From Candidatus Intricatilinea gracilis (GTDB lineage Bacteria > Pseudomonadota > Gammaproteobacteria > Burkholderiales > Burkholderiaceae_C), in NCBI GenBank assembly GCA_016702605.1, contig JADJDQ010000003.1, positions 168,501 through 232,500 on the forward strand: a stretch of DNA of 64,000 nucleotides, given 5' to 3'. Under the pieces are notes generated by a model. It made no database searches. It was given only the letters and a program-made list of their open reading frames with translations, and was not told where the DNA came from. Position numbers and translations under genes: made by a program. Positions 38,992-48,777 of the stretch are shown here, piece by piece. Each line of letters starts with the position of its first letter. Positions within the stretch are counted from its first letter, which is position 1.

Positions 38992-39321
38992 ATGTCATGG
39001 TTCAAGTCACTGTTCGGCCCCTCTCGCTTCGACACCCTCGCCGAGACGCTCGCCACCGAACTCACACGTCGCTACCCCCCCACGATGGCCAGCGGTGAAG
39101 GCCGCAAGCTGTCGCCGCAGGCCGTGACGAACATCGTCGAGGCCATCGTCGGCAAGGCCGTGAACAAGAGCCAGGAGTGGAATCTGGGTGTGGTCGGCAA
39201 GGCCAGGCTGGGTAACTCGATGCGGTGGGCGTTGAAGGAGCGGGGGTATCCGGAGGCCTTTGTCGAGTTGGTAGTAGAAGCGCTGGTGGTTTACGTGACG
39301 CGCCAGACAACTAAGTCTTAG
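38992..39321 (+). CDS. Small conserved-looking cytoplasmic protein of unknown function
   Basis: The protein has 109 residues from ATG 38992 (MSWFKSLFGPSRFDTLAETL), soluble, with mixed charged and hydrophobic helices and no motif I recognise. It starts immediately after the divergent pglL-like gene region and ends 19 bp before the first TPR-glycosyltransferase gene on the same strand. It may be the first gene of that transcript. The GC content of this gene is still core-like. Confidence 0.65.
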   Translation: MSWFKSLFGPSRFDTLAETLATELTRRYPPTMASGEGRKLSPQAVTNIVEAIVGKAVNKSQEWNLGVVGKARLGNSMRWALKERGYPEAFVELVVEALVVYVTRQTTKS

Positions 39322-39340
39322 TCGCGCCTCGCGACTGGCA

Positions 39341-41262
39341 ATGCTCAGGAAGCTACTGCGTGACGTGCTGGGCAAACGACCCACACTACCCGCGCCGATC
39401 GAACTAACTACCAAGTTCGACCACGCCCTTTGGCAGAGCCGTCGCCAATCCATTCCCCATGACGACAGGGCTGCTAGACAGGCAATCTGCGGCGAACTTG
39501 AACGCCGACTGGTGCAGTCTGCAGGTCCTTCCGGCAGCGCGCCGGTAAAGGATTTACTTGAAGGCTGGCGACTGCTTGGTGACTGGCACTGGCAACAAGC
39601 TGAGTACGAAGCTTCCGAGAGCGCCTACAGGCATGCTCTACGCTGTAACCCAGTTGACGCAAGGACGCAGGAGGGCATGGGCCTCACGCTGCTACGCCTC
39701 AATCGGCTTGATGAGGCATGGTCGCACTTCGACGTGGCCCATCGAATCGACCCAGAGAACTCCGAGGTCTTGACTCATTGGGGTCTGGTGGCACTTGCAC
39801 TTGGAAATTTCGATGCGGCGGGGGACCGGTTCAGGAAAGCGATCGACCGCGATCCGCGCAATCCGAATGCCTGGCATAACCTGGCGCTGGTGCACCTGAA
39901 ACAAGGTGACCTGTCCGGGTGTATCGATCGCTTGGAACGGACCCTGTCCATCAATCCACGGCACGGGCTCGCTTGCAGCAACCTTGCCTTGGCATACGCT
40001 CAAGCCGATCGCTTGCAGGAGGCAATCGCCGCTGCGCGGCGTGCGACCGAAGTCAAGGGCGATAGTTCTCGTGTGTGGGTTGTACTTGGCGACGTGTGTC
40101 TCGCAAGTGGCAATGTCGAATCCGCAATGGAGGCATTCTCAAGAGCTTTGATGCTGGATGAGAGCCATACTGGGGCACATGTCGGAATGGCAAAGTTGCA
40201 TATGTCCGCACGACGGTTCGACGATGCGCGAAGTGCATTTGAGCAAGCCCTACGAATTGAACCAACCCAAGCTGAAGCGCGCGCCGGATTGGGACAGTTG
40301 GACCTTTTGCTCGGGAACTGGACACCTGGTTGGGACAACTACGAGGCGCGAAGGCGCACCGAAACATCACCGGTCCGAGCTTTTCCATTTGACGACTGGT
40401 GTGGCGAAACCATGCCAACTGAAGTGCTGCTCGTTCATGCCGAACAGGGCCTCGGTGACATCATCCTTTTTCGTCTTGTCTTGCCGACCTGCATGCGAGA
40501 TGCCCAAACGTCGTCGTAGAGGTTCCGCCGCGTCTGGTACGACTTTTCGAGCGCTCATTCCCCTGGGCGATAGTAGTCGGACACGAATCGAACGAGACTG
40601 GCTTTGGATGGCTTGGCATTCACCCACAGATTCATCGCCATTTGCCGATCGGCAGCCTACCGCAGACCTTTCGGCGCCTGGCAGATGACTTCCCGATACA
40701 CAGCGGTTACCTGCAAGTCGACATCTCGAAGGCCGCCGAATGGCGCTCCAAACTAGCAGTTGATGGTCGACCGGTCATCGGCATTAGCTGGAAAGGAGGC
40801 CTGGCAACCACCGGGAAGTATCAGCGGAGTGTCGATCTAGGGGAAATGGCAGTCGCCCTAGGTACCACTGGTGCCCGCCTCGTGAGCCTGCAATATGGCG
40901 ACGCCACCGACGAGATCCATCGGGTCGTCAACCAAACGAATGTGGCCATCGAAGCCCCGCTCCCCTCCTATGCAGACCTCGATGAACTTGCCGCGGTGAC
41001 CTCGGCATGTGACGTAGTCATCACTGTCTGCTCGACTTTGGCTCATCTTTGCGGTGCACTCGGACACCCCGGGTATGTTCTTGTTCCGACGGCGGGTAAT
41101 TGGCGCTACGGTGCTTTCGGGAATAAAACTCCTTGGTATCCAAGTTTGACCTTAATCCGGCAGTCTGAAAGTGGCGATTGGACAAACGCACTTGCTTTCG
41201 CAGCCAGTTGTGCTCAATCCAGGCTTCTTCCACCATTGCGACACTCCAACGAAATCCCATGA
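39341..41262 (+). pseudogene. TPR-glycosyltransferase with a frameshift
   Basis: The reading frame starts at ATG 39341 and stops at 40517-40519 after 392 residues. The adjacent frame continues without a gap in homology to 41262. Joined, the product would be about 640 residues: roughly eight TPR units (about 65-300) and a C-terminal GT9-like glycosyltransferase half (LLVHAEQGLGDIILF, VIGISWKGG, TVCSTLAHLCGALGHPGYVLV). The downstream paralogue is intact over the same point, so one base has been lost near 40506-40508, in a short A run (or miscalled). The ATGA overlap with the next gene is preserved. Confidence 0.75.
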
Positions 41263-43052
41263 GTTTCTGGGAGTACCTTCTGGGTAAACGGCCCAAGTCC
41301 GAGCAACTACCCATTGAACCGACGATTGCACGTTCAGACTCCGTAAAACTTGAGTTTGCCTACGCAGCGATCTGTCGCGGTGATTTCCGGCAAGCCCGTG
41401 AGGCTCTCGATCGTGAGCCTAACACCACGAATCCCAACTGCGCTTTTCTCTTGCTTAGTGCACAGACCTGGCGTCAACTCGGTGCCTACGAAAAGGGCAT
41501 TTCCGAGTGTGAGAGTGCCCTCGATCTTCCATCTCTAACACCAAGTGAAACATCCCAGGTTCACATGGAGATCGCTCAGTGCAAACTTGCCGCGGCGGAT
41601 CTTCAGGCGGCAATTGACGCTATTCAGGTAGCTCTCGCATTCGACGGCTCAAATGGCGGAGCATGGTTGCTTCTTGGCGACTACAAGCGGCGGTCAGACG
41701 ATCATTCTGCTGCGCAGGAAGCCTACCGCCGGGCTACCACCATGCTTGAATCTAACCAAGACACCGCTCGCGCTTGGTTTCTTCTAGGTCAATCGATGCT
41801 GTACAAAGGTGAAATTGCCGCAGCAAAAGAGGCCTTCGAAACCAGTCTGAACCTAGAACCCAACTTGATCGATAGCCATGTCGGACTTGGCAATGTAGCA
41901 TTGTGGGCAGACGATGAGCAAGAGGCGGTGCGCCGCTTTGAATATGCATTCGCCCGCATGCCCAATCCGGGACGTCTGCTCAGCTTGAATCTAGGGTCCG
42001 CGTATCAATCATGCGGTCGTCGTGACGAAGCTTATCAGGCGTTCAATCGCGTATTGCACGAGCATCCAACCGATGCAACCGCAAGGTGGTATGTCTGTCA
42101 ACTGGACCTTCAACTATGCCGCTGGGAGGCAGGCTGGCGAAATTATCCAAGCAGATTCCAGGCGGGCGCTACACCATACCGTCCTGCGGTATTTAAGTCA
42201 TGGTCCGGACAGATTGCCAAGAACGACGTACTTCTCGTATCTTCTGACGAGGGACTTGGCGACGAAATCATGTATGCCTCCTGCTTCGCTGATGCCGCAA
42301 CACGGGTCGGCCATCTCGTGCTCGAGTGTGATCCGCGCCTTTCTGCTCTCTTTAGACGCTCGTTTCCTGAGTGCACAGTTGTCGGAACCATGCGTGAAGA
42401 ACATTCAAGATGGCTTGATGGAGTCCGCGCACCGAACTGGCAGATACCTAGCGGCCAATTACCCGAGATCTTCAGGAGATCCGATTCAGCGTTTCCATTT
42501 CATCACGGCTATCTCAAACCGGACCCGCACAGAACAGCCATCTGGAAGTCCCTTTTGACGGAGCGATTGGGGCAAGGCCTAAAAGTTGGCATTTCGTGGC
42601 GAGGCGGATCGGTCAAGACGCGAATGCGAGCGCGAAGCTTACCCGCAGCATCATGGGGCGAAATCCTGTCAGTCCCCGGTGTTAAGTTCGTCAATCTTCA
42701 ATACGGCGACTACACGCAGGAGTTGGCAGCGATCAATTACCTGCATGGGAACTGTGTGCACGATTTTCACCTAGACAATGCAGACTACGACGATACGGCG
42801 GCGCTCGTTTCGGCGCTGGATCTAGTTGTCACGGTTTGCACAGCGGTTGTTCATCTTGCTGGAGCGCTTGGACAGCCCGTATGGATATTGGCACCGCTAT
42901 CACCCGGATGGCGTTACACCGCCGAGCGTAGCACTATGCCTTGGTATCCAAGTTCTCGCATCTTTAGGCAACACACTTGGGGAGATTGGTCAGCCCCGTG
43001 CCAAGAACTGTCAGCAGCCTTGGCTGAGCTGACAAAAAATGGCACAACTTGA
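41259..43052 (+). CDS. TPR-containing glycosyltransferase, intact paralogue
   Basis: The protein has 597 residues from ATG 41259 (MSFWEYLLGKRPKSEQLPIE). The N-terminal half is TPR repeats. The C-terminal ~300 residues resemble GT9-type sugar transferases: VLLVSSDEGLGDEIMYASCF, VGISWRGG, DLVVTVCTAVVHLAGALGQP and WYPSSRIFRQ. Proteins of this architecture occur next to flagellin and pilin genes in many proteobacteria. It is 40-50% GC-poorer in style than the neighbouring core genes (many A/T third positions). The ATGA overlap shows coupling to the frameshifted paralogue. The sugar donor is unknown. Confidence 0.8.
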   Translation: MSFWEYLLGKRPKSEQLPIEPTIARSDSVKLEFAYAAICRGDFRQAREALDREPNTTNPNCAFLLLSAQTWRQLGAYEKGISECESALDLPSLTPSETSQVHMEIAQCKLAAADLQAAIDAIQVALAFDGSNGGAWLLLGDYKRRSDDHSAAQEAYRRATTMLESNQDTARAWFLLGQSMLYKGEIAAAKEAFETSLNLEPNLIDSHVGLGNVALWADDEQEAVRRFEYAFARMPNPGRLLSLNLGSAYQSCGRRDEAYQAFNRVLHEHPTDATARWYVCQLDLQLCRWEAGWRNYPSRFQAGATPYRPAVFKSWSGQIAKNDVLLVSSDEGLGDEIMYASCFADAATRVGHLVLECDPRLSALFRRSFPECTVVGTMREEHSRWLDGVRAPNWQIPSGQLPEIFRRSDSAFPFHHGYLKPDPHRTAIWKSLLTERLGQGLKVGISWRGGSVKTRMRARSLPAASWGEILSVPGVKFVNLQYGDYTQELAAINYLHGNCVHDFHLDNADYDDTAALVSALDLVVTVCTAVVHLAGALGQPVWILAPLSPGWRYTAERSTMPWYPSSRIFRQHTWGDWSAPCQELSAALAELTKNGTT

Positions 43053-43127
43053 CCCGCGCGACATGTGCCCAATTCGCCAAAAGGGGCGACTTGGAAGGCT
43101 ACACCCACTGATACGCGGGATTGAAGC

Positions 43128-43144
43128 TTGGCCCAACATTTGCA
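43128..43144 (+). promoter_or_regulatory. Sigma-54 promoter of the pilin gene
   Basis: TTGGCCCAACATTTGCA carries GG and GC dinucleotides 10 bp apart, the -24/-12 signature of RpoN promoters (TTGGCAC-N5-TTGCA type). It places the transcription start near 43155 and leaves a ~47-nt leader with a GGAG before the pilin ATG at 43202. Pilin genes are classically RpoN/PilSR controlled. Confidence 0.75.
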
Positions 43145-43201
43145 TTCTGAACCTCTGGGAGTCCTGGATGGTCCAGGGCAGTCCGCCCTGTGGAGTTAGC
43201 T

Positions 43202-43615
43202 ATGAAAAGTGTTCAAAAAGGTTTCACCCTCATCGAACTGATGATCGTCGTCGCCATCATCGGTATCTTGGCTGCCGTCGCATTGCCAGCTTACCGAGAT
43301 TACACGCTGCGAGCTAAGGTATCGGAGTTATTGCTTGCTGCAAGTGCGGCTAGAACTGCAGTTACAGAAAATTCTCAAGCAAATGGTGTCCCTTCGGGTT
43401 CCAATATTACTGCGCCGGGTTCTGGCGGCAAGATTGAATCTGCAAGCATTGGCGCTGCAAATGGTCTAATCACCGTCGTCGGTAAGTCCACGGAGTTTGG
43501 GACGCCCGTTACAGTACTGCTGACCCCGAGTTGGAATGGCGGTTCTTCCACCGTTGTTTGGTCGTGTTCCGTTTCACCAGTTAACCTGGAACCGTCGTCC
43601 TGCCGACAGGACTGA
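43202..43615 (+). CDS. pilA: Type IV pilin, major subunit type
   Basis: The protein has 137 residues from ATG 43202. The 7-residue leader ends MKSVQKG|FTLIELMIVV with Gly at -1, Phe at +1 and Glu at +5 for PilD cleavage and N-methylation. The long N-terminal helix continues to about 50, then a small globular head, with the C-terminal disulfide pair C122-C134 closing a 12-residue loop. Such pilins build retractile fibres for twitching and adhesion. It sits inside the island of glycosyltransferase and methyltransferase genes, so it is a likely acceptor of the glycan. A terminator follows. Confidence 0.92.
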   Translation: MKSVQKGFTLIELMIVVAIIGILAAVALPAYRDYTLRAKVSELLLAASAARTAVTENSQANGVPSGSNITAPGSGGKIESASIGAANGLITVVGKSTEFGTPVTVLLTPSWNGGSSTVVWSCSVSPVNLEPSSCRQD

Positions 43616-43638
43616 CGAACGGCATTTTGACCGTACGG

Positions 43639-43661
43639 GCCCTGCAATGCAGGGCTTTTTT
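43639..43661 (+). terminator. Rho-independent terminator after pilA
   Basis: A 7-bp stem (GCCCTGC with GCAGGGC) and AAT loop are followed by six T residues, about 23 bp after the pilin stop. This would separate the abundant pilin message from the downstream glycosyltransferase-like gene. Confidence 0.85.
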
Positions 43662-43691
43662 GTTTCAGCCAACCCAGTCTTCTAGGTTCAC

Positions 43692-44410
43692 ATGAGCCAT
43701 CTGTTTGTGTTCCTCCACATTGGGCCAGCGCTCGACTTTCCGTCGGCACTTTGTCTTTCAATACGTCGTCACATTCCAGACGCCGAGATAATTCAATGCT
43801 CGGATCTTTTGAGCGCGGCTGCAGAAGGCGTCACGCGAGTATTCCGAATCGAGTGTGACGATCCAAAGAACTTGATGCATGTGCGGTTGAAAGCCTTCTC
43901 AGAACTTGGACTTACCGCGCCTGCCCTTTATCTTGATACCGACATGGTAATGATGAAGGCAGTCACGGCTACCGAGGCATTGCTGAATGTGGATGCTGCG
44001 CTCTGCCGACGCGACTTCGATCGCGATGCTATCTTTAATCACAATTTCCTCGGCCTCGGATTCGAAGAGTACCGCGGGAAAACCTTGGACACAGCTTTCC
44101 CTTTGTGGCGTGCGCGACTGCAACAGCTTCGTTTGAATTCTGGGAGGACTGCCTGTTCGCACTCGATATCATGGACCAGAGATACCATAGATGGTATGGC
44201 GACCAAGAAGCGCTAAAGATTGTGTCGCAATCGCCGCGACACCGTATCGCACACCTACCGGAGAGGCTTTTCGGCTGCCTTCCTGAACGTTTTGATACAA
44301 ACGATCCTCCGTTTTTTCTGCATTTCAAGGGCGCCACCAGAAAGCCCCTGTTTACCGAATGGTGCAATCGGCTAAAGTTGGATGACTACATTCGACGAGG
44401 TGGCGAATGA
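43692..44410 (+). pseudogene. DxD glycosyltransferase-like gene with a frameshift
   Basis: From ATG 43692 a frame of 174 codons runs to 44216, but the family-like sequence moves to the adjacent frame after about 44100. That frame reads FEFWEDCLFALDIMDQRYHRW and continues to TGA at 44408-44410. Together they make a ~239-residue product. The DxD-like element LYLDTDMVMMK near residues 79-89 suggests a GT-A sugar transferase. Frame 1 after the shift is composition-wise unlike a protein. This is the second frameshift in the island. The ATGA overlap to the FkbM gene is kept, implying the shift is recent or an assembly error. Confidence 0.65.
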
Positions 44411-45057
44411 AAACCGTTCAGGGCTGGTACCTTCCAGATAGCGATACACACTTCGGCCCCTATCTCCTGGAGTTGGCCCAGCAGGGTGCACCGTGTGAGT
44501 ATCAGTGGCCTCATCGCGATTGTGCGGTAAAGCATTGTTCAAGTTTTCGGGGGGCAATCGACGTGGGAGCGCATGTCGGCCTTTGGAGCCGACCTCTTGC
44601 ATGCAGTTTTCGTAAGGTCTACAGTTTCGAACCATTGCAAGAGTTCCGCACTCTGCTTGCCTTGAATTCCCCGACATCGCTGATTATGCCGTTCGCACTA
44701 GGCGACATCGAAACGCGCGTTTGCATGGCCATGCCTGCGGACAATACCGGTATGGCCCATGTGGTTCCAGGCAGCGAGGAAACTGGAGAGGTTGAAGTCC
44801 GGACGCTTGATTCGTTTTCGTTCGACGAGATCGATCTCATCAAGATCGATTGTGAGGGATACGAGTACCCCATCGTCATGGGAGCGATCGAGACACTAAA
44901 ACGCAACAGGCCTGTAGTGGTCATCGAACAGAAGCCGCACGGCTATTTCACTGAGCATTGGGAGCAGTATTCCGCACTCACATTCCTGACCGATCGCTGC
45001 CAATATCGCATCGTGGATCGAGTAGTGGATGACTGGATATTGGTGCCCTCGGTCTAA
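44407..45057 (+). CDS. FkbM-family methyltransferase
   Basis: The protein has 216 residues. The SAM-binding motif I is AIDVGAHVGLWS near 50-61, followed by VYSFEPLQEFRTLLALN and LIKIDCEGYEYPIVMGA, the characteristic FkbM pattern. These enzymes O-methylate sugars or related metabolites. Its start overlaps the preceding gene by ATGA, so it is in the same transcript as the DxD gene. It probably caps or decorates the glycan made by the island. Nothing in the sequence identifies the exact substrate. Confidence 0.82.
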   Translation: MKTVQGWYLPDSDTHFGPYLLELAQQGAPCEYQWPHRDCAVKHCSSFRGAIDVGAHVGLWSRPLACSFRKVYSFEPLQEFRTLLALNSPTSLIMPFALGDIETRVCMAMPADNTGMAHVVPGSEETGEVEVRTLDSFSFDEIDLIKIDCEGYEYPIVMGAIETLKRNRPVVVIEQKPHGYFTEHWEQYSALTFLTDRCQYRIVDRVVDDWILVPSV

Positions 45058-45067
45058 GTTCAGTCAG

Positions 45068-45775
45068 CTACTGGTTTGTCAGCGCTATGAGCGATGACGG
45101 CACAAGCAAAGCGGTCGTGCAAGTTCCCTGCAAACCGAATCGTTCTAACACCCTTCGCTCCGGCGGATAGATAAGTACAGACGACTTTAGCCATCCACTT
45201 GCGCGAATACTGGAGTAGTTCAACGCCCCCTTTTCTATCCCCTCAAAGTCGTCTAGCGCAAGAACTACATTCAATGCCGACATCAGCTTGAGGGAGTCGA
45301 CATCTCGATCCTGAAGCCTGCCATCGAGGTGTATTAGCTCTATCTGCCAGTCATGCTTGTCACTCCTCATCTTTTCAAGCATGCTCGTCGAGGTTTGTCT
45401 GGGGTACTGGATGAGTGAGCACTTGAGAGGTTGCGGCAGTTCCATGCCATTGCTCGCATCACAGGTATGGATCTCCGCGATGACACCTGCATCCTCGGTT
45501 CCTTGTGCCATTGACAAGGCGGTTCTGCCGATGAATGTTCCTACTTCGACAATCTCTTGGGGGGCGAAGTAGTTCGCAACCGAATAGATTGCCCAGCAGG
45601 TGGCCGCAGATACCGAACCCGTATCGTAGTCCGCCTGAGTGCGTAGTGAGTCCAGTTCTGCCATCTGCGTGAAGAATGACTTGCGCCGCTGTTCGAAGCG
45701 CAACTCACAATGCTCGAAGATTCTGGTCCATACAGCCTCGCTAAGAATTCGCGTCGGGAGCGTCAGAGTTCTCAT
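45068..45775 (-). CDS. Class I SAM-dependent methyltransferase
   Basis: The protein has 235 residues from ATG 45775 (MRTLTLPTRILSEAVWTRIF); a TTG at 45850 is less likely. The motif EIVEVGTFIGRTALSMAQG near 75-93 is a SAM-binding motif I of the Methyltransf_24 type, followed by IELIHLDGRLQDRDVDSLKL with the usual acidic motif. It is convergent with the FkbM gene and AT-rich like the island, so it may be a further sugar-modifying enzyme. The acceptor is unknown. Confidence 0.7.
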   Translation of the reverse strand: MRTLTLPTRILSEAVWTRIFEHCELRFEQRRKSFFTQMAELDSLRTQADYDTGSVSAATCWAIYSVANYFAPQEIVEVGTFIGRTALSMAQGTEDAGVIAEIHTCDASNGMELPQPLKCSLIQYPRQTSTSMLEKMRSDKHDWQIELIHLDGRLQDRDVDSLKLMSALNVVLALDDFEGIEKGALNYSSIRASGWLKSSVLIYPPERRVLERFGLQGTCTTALLVPSSLIALTNQ

Positions 45776-45943
45776 TGCATTGGCAGAGTATTTATGCGGG
45801 GGGCCTGGCAACGAGTCGTTGCCAAGGGGCTCGAAGATTTCTCTCGGCAAGATCTAGAGGCACCCCACCTAGGCCCACCGATACGCTCAGTGTATTTCGC
45901 CTGTACCCCACGGTGGAAGCAGAATCATGGGTGCGTGGGAGAA

Positions 45944-45970
45944 CAAAAAGGGCCGCATCACTGCGGCCCT
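45944..45970 (-). terminator. Terminator of groESL
   Basis: An 8-bp stem (GGGCCGCA with TGCGGCCC, 4-nt loop) is followed on the minus strand by a run of five T. It lies about 40 bp past the groEL stop. Confidence 0.85.
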
Positions 45971-46008
45971 TCCACTTTGCTTGAGCGCTAACGCTCAGGC
46001 GCCGGACA

Positions 46009-47655
<1,647 letters not shown>

Positions 47656-47703
47656 GTGTATAACTCCAGGATTCAGTTGTTGGGGACGGATGCGGTCGGA
47701 GAA

Positions 47704-47994
47704 TTACTTCTCTACAACGGCAAACAGATCTTCTTCGCGCATGACGAGCAACTCGTCGCCGTCGACCTTGACGGTCTGGCCCGAGTACTTGCCGAACAGG
47801 ACGCGATCGCCGACCTTGCAGTTCAGGGCGATGAAGTCGCCCTTGTCATTGCGCTTGCCCGGGCCAACAGCCAGCACTTCGCCTTGATCAGGCTTTTCGG
47901 CGGCGTTGTCGGGGATCACGATGCCCGAAGCGGTCTTGGTTTCTTGTTCGAGGCGCTTGACGATCACGCGATCGTGCAGAGGACGAAGTTTCAT
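47704..47994 (-). CDS. groES: Co-chaperonin GroES (HSP10)
   Basis: The protein has 96 residues from ATG 47994 (MKLRPLHDRVIVKRLEQETK), with the mobile loop KTASGIVIPDNAAEKP and the roof region DGDELLVMREEDLFAVVEK. It caps the GroEL cavity. The upstream in-frame start at 48105 lies in the leader/CIRCE region and is rejected. First gene of the groESL operon. Confidence 0.97.
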   Translation of the reverse strand: MKLRPLHDRVIVKRLEQETKTASGIVIPDNAAEKPDQGEVLAVGPGKRNDKGDFIALNCKVGDRVLFGKYSGQTVKVDGDELLVMREEDLFAVVEK

Positions 47995-48094
47995 CACATC
48001 TCCTTCGGGATTGGGCTTGGACATCTGCGCTCGGCGCCCAGGGACTGGGCCGGTGGCTGCGGACTTGGTGCCGGCCGGTGCGGCTCGGCGGTCA

Positions 48095-48121
48095 CTAGCA
48101 CTCACCGGCGGCGAGTGCTAA
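48095..48121 (-). promoter_or_regulatory. CIRCE element (HrcA operator)
   Basis: Inverted repeat CTAGCACTC-N9-GAGTGCTAA, one base from the canonical TTAGCACTC-N9-GAGTGCTAA. It begins at the predicted transcription start of groESL and so would also be part of the mRNA leader. HrcA binding here represses the operon at normal temperature. Confidence 0.93.
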
Positions 48122-48128
48122 CGGATCA

Positions 48129-48156
48129 ATTATAGGAACGGCTTCACGCATTTCAA
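48129..48156 (-). promoter_or_regulatory. Sigma-70 promoter of groESL
   Basis: On the minus strand TTGAAA (48156-48151) and a perfect TATAAT (48134-48129) are spaced by 16 bp. The CIRCE operator begins right after the -10 box. No convincing sigma-32 -10 box was seen at the usual distance. Confidence 0.75.
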
Positions 48157-48164
48157 GGGCTGCC

Positions 48165-48207
48165 AGAAACAAAACAGCCTGCCGGCGCTTTCGCGCGGGC
48201 AGGCTGT
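48165..48207 (-). terminator. Terminator of the atp operon
   Basis: The stem ACAGCCTGCC / GGGCAGGCTGT surrounds a GC-rich loop. On the minus strand it is followed by TTTTGTTT. It lies just after the atpC stop at 48232 and marks the end of the ATP synthase transcript. Confidence 0.85.
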
Positions 48208-48231
48208 CGGATCGGCAGAGTGAGCGGACGC

Positions 48232-48648
48232 TTACTTCTTGCGGAACTTGCGGATCGCGGCGATCTGGGCGGCCATGGCGGCGAACTCACCCTGGGCCTT
48301 GGCCAGGTCGAGATCGCTCTTGGCGTTCTTCATCGCTTCTTCGGCGATCTGCTTGGCCTCGGTGGCCTTCGCTTCGTCGAGGTCGTGGCCACGGATAGCC
48401 GTGTCGGCCAGCACCGTGACGCAGCCAGGCTGCACTTCGAGAATGCCGCCAGCGACAAAGACGAACTCTTCTTCGCCGTTGTCGGCACGCGTGATACGCA
48501 CGGCACCCGGACGGATGCGCGTGATCAGCGGCGTGTGTTTGGGCAGGATGCCCAGCTCGCCGGCTTCACCGGGCAGCGCGACGAACTTGGCCTCGCCCGA
48601 GAAGATCGACTGCTCGGCGGAGACGACGTCGACGTGGATGGTTGCCAT
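48232..48648 (-). CDS. atpC: ATP synthase F1 epsilon subunit
   Basis: The protein has 138 residues starting MATIHVDVVSAEQSIFSGEA, with the N-terminal beta barrel containing ELGILPKHTPLITRIRPGAV and the C-terminal two-helix regulatory hairpin. Epsilon connects gamma to the c ring and can inhibit ATP hydrolysis. It is the last gene of the operon, 130 bp after atpD. Confidence 0.95.
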   Translation of the reverse strand: MATIHVDVVSAEQSIFSGEAKFVALPGEAGELGILPKHTPLITRIRPGAVRITRADNGEEEFVFVAGGILEVQPGCVTVLADTAIRGHDLDEAKATEAKQIAEEAMKNAKSDLDLAKAQGEFAAMAAQIAAIRKFRKK

Positions 48649-48777
48649 GTTCGGTGGTCCTTAACGTGTACAAGAAGGTTCAGAAAGCAAGCAGACGGGT
48701 GTCAGGCTAGGCGCCGCGCGGAAGCGGACTCGCGTCCGCTGAGCACGGCAACGACGCCTGCCGCCCGTATGCGCCGC

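Noticed and set aside
40500..40530. Programmed -1 frameshift in the TPR-glycosyltransferase
   Set aside because: The zero-frame codons around the site are GCC CAA ACG, so the CCCAAAC heptamer is not in the slippery register, and I see no clear stem-loop right after it. A lost base or a sequencing error is the simpler reading.
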